NCBI GenBank assembly: GCA_963724495.1
Contig: CAVRUZ010000002.1
Location: forward strand, 1,488,001-1,552,000
Direction of reading: 5' to 3'
Source: CAVRUZ01 sp963724495
GTDB taxonomy: Bacteria > Actinomycetota > Actinomycetes > Propionibacteriales > DAIQRJ01
DNA: 64,000 nt
Shown here: one piece after another, positions 24,072-33,720 of the stretch
Layout: the number at the start of each line of letters is the position of its first letter
Numbering within the stretch: position 1 is the stretch's first letter
The notes under the pieces: model-generated
Databases searched by the model: none
The model's input: only the letters and a program-made list of their open reading frames with translations
What the model was told of the DNA's origin: nothing
Program-made: the position numbers and the translations under genes

Positions 24072-27000
24072 TCAGTTAAGCGTTGTCGCCACAAACTTGT
24101 CGAGCCTCACTGTCACCGGGCCGTTGGTGGTGGTGGCGGACAGGTATCCGCGGATACCCACCCCGCCGGCCACCTGCAGCGCCGCCGTCGTGTCGGCGCT
24201 GGTCACCTGCCAGGCTGTCGGCTCGGTGGCACCCACCCATGCCTTGATCCTGACGGTGGTCGTCCCCGACCCGCTCACCTGCATCCGCACGTGCAGCACG
24301 GCACCGGGCGCGTAGGTCACCCCCGCCACATTGGCGGTCGCCTGCACCGTCTCCACGCCGGCGACAACCCGGGACACGTTGACCTGGAGGGTGCCGGTGG
24401 CGCTGATCAGTGCCCTACCCCGATAGCCGTTGGTCGAGGTGCCACGCGCCGTGAGGCCCATGAAGACCGAGCCGACGTCCGGCAGCTTGTCCAACGCCAC
24501 ATCAGCCTGCAGGTCCGTGCGCCAGCGACGAGACACCCGCCAGGTGCGCCATCGGCGTCTTCCCGGCGCCGACCGACATCGTGCCGACGCCACCGTTCAC
24601 CGCGAACAGAGTCGCGCTACCCGTCAGCGTCCACGGACCGCCGGTCTCAGCCGAGCCCCAGCCGGACGCCAGCGTCCGGGAGAAGGTGTCCGACGCCAGC
24701 ACACCGGCGGCCGGTGCTGTCACCGTGACCGAATGGCTCACGGTGTCGGTGGCGCCGTTGTTGTCCGTCACCGTCAGGATGACCGTGTAGGTGTCCGCAG
24801 TCGCGTAGGCCCTCGTCGGTGTCCTGCCCGTCCCGGTCGTCCCGTCCCCGAAGTTCCAGGCATAGCTGGAGATCGTCCCATCGGAGTCGGTGGTGCCCGA
24901 CGCGTCGAACGAGGCGGTCAGGTCGGCTTCGGTCGACGTGAAGGCTGCGACCGGAGCCACGTTGGCAACCGCCTCGACGACATGGGTCACCGTGTCGGTG
25001 GTTCCGTCGTCGTCGGTGACCGTGAGCCTGACCGTGTAGGTGTCCCCGCTCGTGTAGGTGTGGGTAGCCGTCTCACCTGAGCCCGTCGATCCGTCACCGA
25101 AGTCCCAGGCGTAGTCGGAGATCGTGCCGTCGGCATCCGACGAACTGCCCGCATCCACCGACAGCGCCAGCTTGTTGATGTCGGTGGTGAAAGCCGCCAC
25201 CGGCACTGCGTTCGCTGTCGCCACCACGTCGTGGGTCTCTGTGTCGGTGCCCCCACGGTCGTCGGTGATCGTCAGGCTGACCGTGTAGGTGTCCCCCGCC
25301 GTGTAGGTGTGCGTGGCCGTCTGACCGGAACCAGTCGAACCGTCACCGAAGTCCCAGGCGTAGGTGTCGATCGTCCCGTCCGGGTCGGACGAGCCGCCGG
25401 CATTCACTGACAGAGCCAGCTTGTTCGATGCTGGTGGTGAAGGCCGCTTCTGGCAGCTGGTTCGCCGGCCGGACCACGATGACCGGATGGGTGATGGTGC
25501 CGGTTGCGCCGTCATCGTCGGTGACCGTGAGCTTGACCTGGTAGGTCCCACCGAGCGCGTAGTTGTGATTCGGAGTGACCCCGGTGCCACTGGTCCCGTC
25601 GCCGAAGTCCCAGGTATAGGTGGAAATCGTCCCGTCAGCATCAGTCGAGCTGGACGCGTCGAACGATGCCGTGAGCCCAGTCTCGGTGTGAGTGAACGCA
25701 GCGGTCGGAACCTGGTTGGGCGGCGGAGCATTGCCGGCTGCCCACAGTGCCGACACCTGCGCCTGGCTGAGCTGGTAACCGAAGACTGCCGACTCGTCGA
25801 GCGTCCCGTTGATGTAGCGGCTCGTGGCACCCGATCCCGACCCGGTCGCCGCCGATCCGCCAGTACCCGGTGTAGTTCCGCGGGCTGGTGTTGGTGTTCG
25901 AGCCCACGAGCTGTCCGTCGACGTACAGCCTCATGCCGCCGGGTCCCTGGGTGCCCACAGCGAGATGCCAGGCGCCGTTGTTGTACGGCAGCGGGCTGAG
26001 GATGTCCGCGCCGGCACCGAAGTCGAGCCGGCCGTCGTTGCGGATGAAGATGTGCCGGTCATTCCTGTTCGACGCGGACAAGCCGGACGTGGCGTCGCCG
26101 AAACCGATGAGCTTGCCTCCGGTTGTGCTGGTCGTCTTGAACCAGGTCGACACGGTGTAGACGGTGGGGTTGACCGCCGAGGTTCCGGCGACGACATGGC
26201 CACTGGTTCCGTTGAATCGCGCAGCGGTCCCGGAGTAGCCGAAGAGCGCACCGGCCTGAGCGAGCGTGACACCGCTCTTGATCGAGCCGGCGTTGCCCCA
26301 CAGACCGGAGTCGGCCGCGGTGGTCCCGGAGCTCTCGTTCAGCCGCCAGTACAGGGACGGCTCCATGTCGTAGACAGCCGCGCCGTAGGCATCGGTCGGA
26401 CGCTGCGGCACCGTGGTGGTGCGACCGCTGGCCACGTAGTGCGCGTCGACCCGGGCGGCGCTGAGGGCCGTCGGGTACACCGCTGCCTCGTCGACGCTGC
26501 CGGCCAGCGTGTTGCTGGTCGGTGCGCTCGCCCATCCGGACATGGCGCCGTGACCGATCCGCCAGTCACCCTTGAAGGTGATGCCGGAGGTGATGTCGTT
26601 GCGCGTCGCAGCGATCTTGCCGTCGACGTACAGCCGCATCCCCGAGGGACCCATGCTGGCGACCACGTGATGCCACTGGTTGTTGTTGAAGGTGCCAACG
26701 GTGTTGAGGGTCTGCCTGGCCCCGTTGTTGACGCCGAACCAGATCCTGCCGCTGTTGTCCATGTAGACCAGGCGGTCGTACTTGCCGGCGGAGCCGTTGA
26801 GCGGGTGACCGAACGACATGATGCCGCCGCCCCTGGTCGTGGAGGTCTTGATCCACGCCTCCGCGGTGAAGGTGTTCGGCGCGGTCTTGGTGTCCTGCCC
26901 GTAGGCGTAGCCGGTGCGCCGCCCCGCTCAGCGTCGAGGCGGTGTCGGTCTCGTTCAGCAGGGCGCCGGCGGTGCCGCGGGTGACCCCGGCAAAGGCGAT

Positions 27001-28803
27001 CATGTCGTCGTTACCCACGAGGTCGCCTACCAGCGTGTTGCCGGTCGGCTCGTTCAGCCGGTAGAAGTTGCTCGGACTGTCGGCCCGGACCGCGTCGGCG
27101 TAGGTGGTCGAGTAGTTCGCGCCAGCGATCGTCACGGTGATGTCGCTGGTGCTGCCGCGGTTGCCGAAGTCGTCGAAGGCGATGACCCGGTACTTCACGC
27201 TCGATCCAGGCGTCTGGTTGGAGTCGTCACAACTCATCGTTCGTGGTTCCCAGAACCGGTTGTCGGACACGACCGTGCAGACCGGAGTGCCGTTCACGGT
27301 GACGTAGTTGCGGTACACCTTGTAGGTCAGGTGCCGGTTGTCGCGGTCGAGCGTGCTGCTCCAGGAGATGTGCGCCGTCCCGGGCGTCAGCGACTGCACG
27401 CTGTGATGGAACGACTGGGTGCTGTAGTAGTTGCCGGCGGTGCTCGCCAGCGGCGCCGACTTGTTGGTCGACAGAGCGGCTCTTGGCGAAACGCACCAGA
27501 CCCTGCTGAGCGGTGGAGTTGACGTATGGGGAACTCGCCGCCGTAGGCGACGTAGTCGCCGTTGGCGGTTCCGGTGACGCTCCAGGTGGCCTGGCCCTGG
27601 CCGGTGTAGGTGCCGACCGTCCACTTCTGGAAGAAGTGCAGCAGCGCCGGGTGCGGGTTGCCCTCGAGATTGGGGTAACCCATGTTGTCCTTGGTGATCG
27701 TGCCGACCGCCTGCTTGCCGAACGCGGTCGAATGGAAGAACGTCCAGGTCGGGCGTCGTCTGCCAGAACCCGTCGTTGTTGCCGCAGTAATGGCTGTGGC
27801 TCGCGACATACACCACATCGGCGGTGGGGAAGACGCTGTAGGTGTCGCCGTGGCAGTCCTCGATCCAGATGATCGCCCCGGTCTCGTTGTCTGCCCGGAA
27901 GGCACCCTCGAGGTTCCCGCCCGAACCGAAGTGGTAGCCGGTGCCGTAGACACCATCGGCGTCCACAGCCAGCGAGACCATCGCCGCGTCCTCTCCGGAC
28001 GCGAAGAGCGTGGGGGTCGTCGCCCACGGCACGATGGCACCCGAAGCCGGGTCGACGGCAGCCAGCCCTCGCCACGTCTGCCCGCTCACGGTCGCGAATC
28101 GGCCCGCCATCACCAGCTTGGACTTGCTGTAGTTCAGGGTCAGGGCGATGACCGGTGCACTGGCATTGGGATTGAACGGCAGGAGCTCGCCGGTGGCAAC
28201 GTCAGCCGCAGCCACGAACCCGCGCGCGGCCCCGTTCACCGTGGTGAAGTCTCCGCCGAAGTACACCGTGCTGCTCGACACCGCCAACGCTCGAACCGTC
28301 GTCTGCGCCGATGGCTTGAAGCTCGCCACCAGCGCACCCGTCGTCGCCGAGAACGCAGCGATCCGCGATCGGACGACTCCGTTGGCTTCGGTGAACGACC
28401 CGCCCGCATAGATGGTGGACCCGTCCGGCGAGGCGGCGATGACCAGTGCCTGCGCATTGAGGGTCGGGGCCCACGACGTGATCAGGTTTCCGGTCGTGAT
28501 GTCGTAGGCAAGGAGGTTCGACCGAGGGGTCGTGTTGACCCCTGGGGCAGCGCCGGCCGGGCGTGCATTGGCGAACGACCCGGCCACGTACACGGTGTTC
28601 CCCACCGTCACCTGCGACCAGACCACGCCATCGATCTGCACGGTGGGCAGCGGATCAGTCGCGACCGTCGCGGGCTCGGTGCCGCCGACCGGCTGTGAGT
28701 CCGCCTGGGCCGCCGGGATGGACACCGCGAGCAACGACGCAACCACCAGTCCTGCCGAGGCGATGGCGCCGACGATCCGTTGGGTGTAACGGGTAACGCT
28801 CAT
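24072..28803 (-). pseudogene. Giant exported propeller-LamG-PKD protein, copy C (about seven frameshifts as read)
   Basis: About 1575 residues: signal peptide (IVGAIASAGLVVASLLAVS...AQA), propeller, FN3-like module, two LamG modules (KYDRLVYMDNSGRIWFG; NDRHIFIRNDGRLDFG), four PKD repeats (each with WDFGDG or WNFGDG and TYTV-LTVTD) and the C-terminal domain (VRIKAWVGATEP..., ending RLDKFVATTLN). ATG 28803 is chosen because it begins the signal peptide. Frame changes lie near 27750, 27527, 27478, 26917, 25855, 25425 and 24522; between them the family sequence is undamaged. It is first of the array in transcription order, with 170 bases to the exported protein upstream. LamG and PKD modules suggest extracellular sugar or protein binding; substrate unknown. 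Confidence 0.83.
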
Positions 28804-28974
28804 CTGAACCTGACCTGACTGCTCGGACACCGCTCGGGGCTGGTGGCATCTTCTGTGGATGTCGCTGTGTGACTGCTTGGTTGCTCGTGGTGCTTGTTCG
28901 TGCAATCAACTGCTGGGCGTGCGCTGCGGACGGTTGATGGAGTGGATGGAGTGGATGTGCCCTTGGGTCGCGGG

Positions 28975-29688
28975 CTAGGCGACCGATCCGGCGAAGACCG
29001 CGATCGGCAGGCTCGGCGAAGGGCTCACGGTGATCGTGGCCTCGCCGCGCTTGGACACCGGCATGTTGAAGACGAAGACCCCCGTGGCCTTCGTGCCGGG
29101 CTTCAGTGATCCCGCGAACGGCTTGCTGGCCGGGTCGCCGAGGATCGGGATGCCAGGTGTTCCGGACTTGCCGTAGTAGGCATTGACCACGACGGTGTTC
29201 AGCGCGACATCGGTCGACCCGGTGTTGGTCAGCCTGATGGTGAGGCGGACAGCGGGTGCACTGATCTCTCCCGGGCCCTTGGCCTTGCTCTTCACCGACG
29301 TGAAGCCGACGAGGTCGACGCGGACGGAGTCGGCGACCGACGTGTCCTTGACGTCGACGGGCGCCTTCACCTCGCGACCCGGCTCGACGACTCCTGCCGG
29401 CAGCTTCTTTACTGCGACCGACGGCTTCTTCTTCGCCGGCGTCTTCGAACCCGTCGTCGGGCTCTTGGCCTTGGCCTTCTTGGTGGCGACCCCGGTGCCG
29501 CCCTTGGGGGTTGGCGTCGGCGCTGCGGAGGTAGCCGTCGGGCTCGCTGCGCTCAGCGGAGGGGGGTCGTTGCGGCCCGCGTACCAGACCGCGCCGGCGA
29601 CGACCAGGCTGACACCCAGGATCGCCGCGAGCACGGCAACAAGGCGCGTCCGGCTCGTGCGTCCGGTCGGCGGGCTCAACGTGGCCAT
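28975..29688 (-). CDS. Exported or membrane-anchored protein of unknown function (DUF4352-like)
   Basis: About 237 residues. A short basic N-terminus precedes one hydrophobic helix (VAVLAAILGVSLVVAGAVWY). A low-complexity linker rich in Thr, Pro, Ala and Lys follows (pairs of KK, KAKAK, PAKKKP), then a ~120-residue beta-rich domain with RLTIRLTNTGSTDVALNTV and GSLKPGTKATGVFVF. The last part resembles DUF4352/immunoprotective extracellular folds; this is my reading, not a search result. ATG 29688 is preferred (GAAAGAG upstream) over ATG 29712. It lies between the glycosyltransferases and copy C on the same strand, with a 14-base palindrome just upstream. It probably acts outside the membrane. 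Confidence 0.7.
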   Translation of the reverse strand: MATLSPPTGRTSRTRLVAVLAAILGVSLVVAGAVWYAGRNDPPPLSAASPTATSAAPTPTPKGGTGVATKKAKAKSPTTGSKTPAKKKPSVAVKKLPAGVVEPGREVKAPVDVKDTSVADSVRVDLVGFTSVKSKAKGPGEISAPAVRLTIRLTNTGSTDVALNTVVVNAYYGKSGTPGIPILGDPASKPFAGSLKPGTKATGVFVFNMPVSKRGEATITVSPSPSLPIAVFAGSVA

Positions 29689-29713
29689 GCGCGCTCTTTC
29701 ACCGATGATCACA

Positions 29714-29727
29714 AATCATCGATGATT
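29714..29727. promoter_or_regulatory. Perfect 14-bp palindrome, candidate operator
   Basis: AATCATC followed by GATGATT forms an exact palindrome 26 bases upstream of the exported-protein start. Further GATGAT/ATGATC elements lie beside it at 29704-29710. The clustering and position suggest a repressor or activator site, but no cognate regulator is encoded in the island. Confidence 0.4.
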
Positions 29728-29747
29728 GGTCTTGATTCACCCATAGT

Positions 29748-29764
29748 GACCACGGAGAGTGGTC
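29748..29764 (-). terminator. Short hairpin after the glycosyltransferase genes
   Basis: GACCAC and GTGGTC pair around a five-base loop, 58 bases past the stop of the GT2 gene on the minus strand. No U-run follows, so this is only a candidate transcript end separating the glycosyltransferase block from the exported-protein and giant-protein block. Confidence 0.3.
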
Positions 29765-29821
29765 TCTTGGAGGAACCTACCAGAAGGATGCCCGATTTGA
29801 CACGGGTTTGGTAACTCTTCG

Positions 29822-30793
29822 TTACGATTTCGTAATTCTGTCGCCCGGATTCTGACGATCAGTCACTCTGCGTAACAGTTGCCGGGAGACGATGCTCAGC
29901 CCGGCCGCAGTTCCGGTCAGCGCTGCCGACAACGGCTCCCTCGACTGAACCAGCTGCCGCCGGCCGCCGCGCGTGAGGATCTCCCATCCGGCCGGGAGCG
30001 AGCTCAGTACCCACCGCAGCATGGCTGGGACCGACAGGTGCCGCGCGGCGAACAACAGCCGGTTGCGGGTGTTGTAGAAGTAGTAGGTCTTCGACTTGCC
30101 TCGTGCCTCCGGAGCGCCCTGGGTCCCACCCACGTCGTGAACGGCAACCGCGCTCGTCTCGACGCGCAGGCGGCCGCCAGCGCGCACGACCCGGTAGGAC
30201 AGGTCGACGTCCTCCCAGTACATGAAGTACCCGTTCGCGAACCCACCGACCAGCGACCAGAGCTCTGCCGTCACCACAAGGCAGCAGCCGCTGAGCCAGG
30301 GCTCGACCTCACCGCGCGGGTGCTCTGGCCGGCGCGATTGGGAGCGGGCGATCCCCGAGGACAGGTACAGGTGGCTCCCGGCGAACCAGACCGTGCCGTC
30401 CGGCCTCTCGATCAGTGGCGACACCAGCAGGTACGGGTCGGCAGCCACCCGGTCCACCAGCACCTGGACCGCATCCGCATGGATCACCGCATCTGGGTTG
30501 AGCAACAGGAAGGTGTCGGCTCCTGCGTCGGTCGCACGGCGCACGCCCTCGTTCATGCCCGCACCGAAGCCGACGTTGTCCTCCGGGCAGACCAGGAGGA
30601 ATCCAGCCGTCTCGCACAACGCTGTGGCCGCTTCGCGCTCTGTCGTGGTCGTTGGATTGTCGACCACGACCACGATGGCGTCCGGCAGTTCGCGGGCGAG
30701 GCCGACGAGATTGCTCGCGAGCAGCACGTGCGAGCCGTAGTTCACGACGACGATCGCCAGTTGGGAACGCGCCTTCGGTTGCGCCGTCGTCAT
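29822..30793 (-). CDS. Family 2 glycosyltransferase (rhamnosyltransferase-like)
   Basis: 323 residues. It begins QLAIVVVNYGS, the GT2 start, and carries DNVGFGAGMNEGVRRA and a LLNPDAVI nucleotide-sugar-binding region (DxD-like NPDA). A later MYWEDVDLSYRVVRAGG matches the WbbL/GT2 acceptor-side ED motif. A C-terminal hydrophobic stretch (SVPAMLRWVLSSLPAGW) may contact the membrane. The ATG at 30793 overlaps the stop of the preceding glycosyltransferase in an ATGA. If that gene is read without its frameshift correction, the two proteins look fused, but this is an artefact. It transfers one sugar to the lipid-linked EPS repeat unit; the sugar is unknown. Confidence 0.88.
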   Translation of the reverse strand: MTTAQPKARSQLAIVVVNYGSHVLLASNLVGLARELPDAIVVVVDNPTTTTEREAATALCETAGFLLVCPEDNVGFGAGMNEGVRRATDAGADTFLLLNPDAVIHADAVQVLVDRVAADPYLLVSPLIERPDGTVWFAGSHLYLSSGIARSQSRRPEHPRGEVEPWLSGCCLVVTAELWSLVGGFANGYFMYWEDVDLSYRVVRAGGRLRVETSAVAVHDVGGTQGAPEARGKSKTYYFYNTRNRLLFAARHLSVPAMLRWVLSSLPAGWEILTRGGRRQLVQSREPLSAALTGTAAGLSIVSRQLLRRVTDRQNPGDRITKS

Positions 30794-31822
30794 CGCGTCG
30801 TCCGCCCGCCGCGCAGCCGGATGGCCTCGCGGTACGCCGCGACGTGCGCCGCGCCGGCCGCAGTCCATTCCCGGGCATCGAGGCGCGGGCGCGGCCGCAC
30901 GTTGCTCGAGCGGCTCTGTTCCAGCGCATGCTCGAGGTGTTCGGGACGGATGGGCGGCACGTAGGTGTGTACCCAGCCCGGGCCCACCTCGCCGGCCAGC
31001 TGCTCGTTGACCGAGTTGTGGGGTACGAGCACTGGACGGTCGAGCGAGAGGGCCAACAGGGCACCGCCGGAGTTGTGCATCTCGCGGTACGGGCAGCACG
31101 ACGATCTCGGCGCGACCGACCCGGTCGGCAAGCTCGTCGTCACTGATGTAGTCGAACCGAAGGGTGATGCGGTCGTCGCCGTGCGCCAGGACCGCGAGCT
31201 CGTCGGCGAGAACTGCCGGCGACGGCTTGCCTGCGATGTCGAGCCGCAGATCACACCGCTCGGGCAGGCCGATGAACGCCTTGATCAGGGTGTCGACGGC
31301 CTTGTAGGAACGGATCAGCCCGACATAGCCGAGCCGGCCGGGTTCGCTGGGCGGCACGACGACGCCCTCGAACCAGTCGCGATAGTGACCGTGCGGTATG
31401 ACCACCATCGGCTTTCCGGCGTCGGGGGTGGTGTTGTTCAGCGCGATCCGCAAGGTGGTGACGCGGTCGAACGCTCGCAACAGCCGCCGCTCCACGGCTG
31501 AACCGCCCTCGTGCTGACTGAGGTTGTGCACGGTGCGCACCACCGCAACCCGCATGGTCGCAAGCTTGAGGAGCAACAGGACGAACAGGAGTTGGCGAAC
31601 CCGGGACTTCCACGCGCTGTTCGACCGGAGGAGATGCTCCGGCCAGTGCACATGGAAGACGTCGAAGCGGGCGAGCAGCGCCCGGCGCCAGGAGAACGTG
31701 TAGAGGGTGAGACCGGGGGTCGACTTCAAGCTGCGCGCCAGCAGCACGAGATAGGGATTTGTCGTGGCACGGGGCTCCGGGAACGACTGGAGGACGGCAA
31801 GCTGACCGCTCATGTCCTCCAC
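30790..31822 (-). CDS. Glycosyltransferase, GT-B fold (one frameshift)
   Basis: About 343 residues. The N-terminal half has RFDVFHVHWPEHLLR and VVRTVHNLSQHEGGSAVERRL; the C-terminal half has GRLGYVGLIRSYKAVDTLI, LRLDIAGKPS and HNSGGALLALSLDRPVLVP, the donor-binding region of GT-B (GT4-like) enzymes. The true sequence continues in another frame at ~31092, where LPV must give way to LPYREMHNSGG. The run there has one C too many. The start is uncertain between GTG 31822 and ATG 31813, which follows GGAGG closely. Its stop overlaps the GT2 start. It likely adds an internal sugar of the repeat unit on the cytoplasmic face. Confidence 0.85.
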
Positions 31823-31904
31823 ACTCCCGCTGTGCCCACTCGCAGAGCATGCTCGTTGTCCACCGCGTGGATCTGCCTGGACCTCTGGGTCGGTCGGGTC
31901 AGCC

Positions 31905-33276
31905 TCAGAATCGGCCCATGCCGATATAGCGCCAACCGGCGGACTTCCATCGGTCGCGGTCGAGACAGTTTCTCCCGTCGACGACGACCTTGTCGCGCAC
32001 GAGACTGCCGAGAGTTCCGGGGTCGAGATCGATGAACTCGGCCCACTCGGTGAGGACCATCACCACGTCAGCGCCGGCGATCGCGTCCTCGACGCTGGGG
32101 GCGTAGCTCAGCGTCGGAAAGAGGAGCCGGGAGTTGTCCATGGCCTTGGGGTCGTACACGCTGACCTGAGCGCCACTCAGGTGCACCTGGCCGGCGATGG
32201 TCAGCGCGGGCGAGTCGCGCACGTCGTCGGAGTTGGGCTTGAATGCCGCACCGAGTACGGCGACCTTCCTGCCGGCGAAGGATCCCCCCACTGCGTCGAG
32301 GGCCAACTCCAGCGACACGTTCACGTCGGGACAGATTGATCTCGTCGACGTCACGCAGGATCGTCAGGTCGACACCGAGTTCCCCGGCCCGGGCCCGAAA
32401 GGCCCGGAGGTCCTTGGGCAGGCACCCGCCGCCGAATCCAATGCCTGCATTGAGGAATTGTCGTCCGATGCGGGCGTCGTGACCGAGCGCGTCGGCGAGC
32501 AGACCTACGTCGGCACCGGCCGAGTCGCAGACGTCGGCGATTGCATTGATGAAGCTGATCTTCGTGGCGAGGTAGGCATTGGCGGCCACCTTCACAAGTT
32601 CGGCGGTGGCCAGGTCCGTGACGAGGAAGGGCATCCCTTCGTCCAGGATCTCCGCATACAGCTCACGCAGCACCGGCTCGGCGCTACCGAGCGGCCGATG
32701 GGAGTCGAGGCCGAGGACGATCCGGTCCGGATGCAGGGTGTCGGCGATCGCACGCCCCTCGCGGAGGAACTCGGGGTTCCACACCAGTTCCACCTGGTCC
32801 CCCGCGGGTGACAACTCCCGGGCGAGGTCGCCGAGTCGCTTGGCCGTGCCCACGGGCACCGTCGACTTGCCCACGATGACGCATGGACCGGTCAGCAGCG
32901 GCGCAAGCTCGGTCACCACGGCGTCGACCTGGCGCAGGTCGGCGGCGTACTCGCCGCTCTTCTGCGGCGTACCGACGCCGATGAAGTGGACCGTTGCGAA
33001 GGCCGCCGCTTCGGCGTAGGAGTCGGTGAACGTGAGCCGCCCGGAGCCGATGTGCCGGAGGACCAGTTCCTGCAACCCGGGTTCGAAGAACGGCACTTCG
33101 CCGGCACTCAGTTTGGCCAGCTTGAGTTCGTCGGTGTCGACAACGAGAACGGCGTGCCCCAGCTCGGCCATGGCGGCAGCGTGCGTGACACCCAGGTACC
33201 CAGCGCCGAACACCGTCAGCCGCGCTCCGGTCGCAGGAACCCGTTCTTGGTCGTGCATCTCCGCCAGGTTCGTCAT
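31905..33276 (-). CDS. UDP-glucose/nucleotide-sugar 6-dehydrogenase (one frameshift)
   Basis: An NAD-dependent two-step oxidation enzyme that turns UDP-glucose (or a related sugar) into the uronic acid. The Rossmann motif VFGAGYLGVTHAA is near residue 20, a mid-domain GKSTVPVGT is present, the catalytic Cys sits in FGGGCLPKD, and the C-terminal UDP-binding domain reads VAVLGAAFKPNSDDVRDSPA. The frame changes near 32330 (EINLS joins PDVNVSLELALD), again as if one base were added. The ATG at 33276 overlaps the stop of the nucleotidyltransferase gene (ATGA). It implies that the polymer contains a uronic acid and is probably acidic. The normal length is about 455 residues once corrected. Confidence 0.92.
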
Positions 33277-33720
33277 CCGCGTGCGACTCCCGCCTCGAGA
33301 GTGAGCCGAAGCAGCGTCGACGACGTGTGGATCGTGTAGGGGAAGTAGCAGACCTCGACTCCGACGGCATCGAAGTCGGCTTGCAGCTTCTCGCCCTTGG
33401 GGGTCCCCCGCCAGTCGTCGCCCTTGAAGATCACGTCGAAGCCCAAGTTCGCGCCACACATCGACCTTGTCGGGAACGCACTCGGCGTAGACCTCGTCGA
33501 CGAACGTGATCGCCTCGACGATCGCCATGCGCTCGACGAGCGGCACGACCGGCAGACTTCCCTTCGCCAGCTGGCACTTCTCGTCAGAGACCACGCCCGC
33601 GATGAGGTAGTCACACTGACTCTTGGCGTGCTTGAGGATGTTGAGGTGGCCAACGTGGAAAAGGTCGTAGGCGCCGGGCGCGTACCCAACCCGGAGCTCC
33701 TTGGGATACCTGCGGTTCAT
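33273..33720 (-). CDS. TagD-like cytidylyl/nucleotidyl-transferase (one frameshift)
   Basis: About 149 residues. GAYDLFHVGHLNILKHAK holds the HxGH active-site motif of the cytidylyltransferase superfamily, and FKGDDWRGTPKGE plus PYTIHTSST are characteristic of the TagD/glycerol-3-phosphate cytidylyltransferase branch. The frame changes near 33455: WRELG becomes NLGFDVIFKGDDW. It is coupled by ATGA overlaps on both sides, to the DUF1972 transferase and to the sugar dehydrogenase. TagD makes CDP-glycerol for teichoic acids. Here it may supply a CDP-polyol or CDP-alcohol to decorate the EPS. No polyglycerol polymerase is seen in the window, so the product is a guess. Confidence 0.85.

Noticed and set aside
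28288..28800. Plus-strand frames opposite copy C as independent genes
   Set aside because: Mirror images of the propeller coding strand; no start sites or known families.
15018..28803. CRISPR-like or satellite repeats
   Set aside because: The repetition is of protein modules (PKD, LamG, propeller blades), not short direct repeats with spacers.
29822..31822. One long 666-codon frame that looks like a fused double glycosyltransferase
   Set aside because: The middle is nonsense sequence; one extra C near 31092 joins two separate genes that really overlap by four bases.
32068..33720. A 550-codon frame fusing nucleotidyltransferase and sugar dehydrogenase
   Set aside because: Caused by frame changes near 33455 and 32330. 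Corrected, they are two genes with an ATGA overlap.
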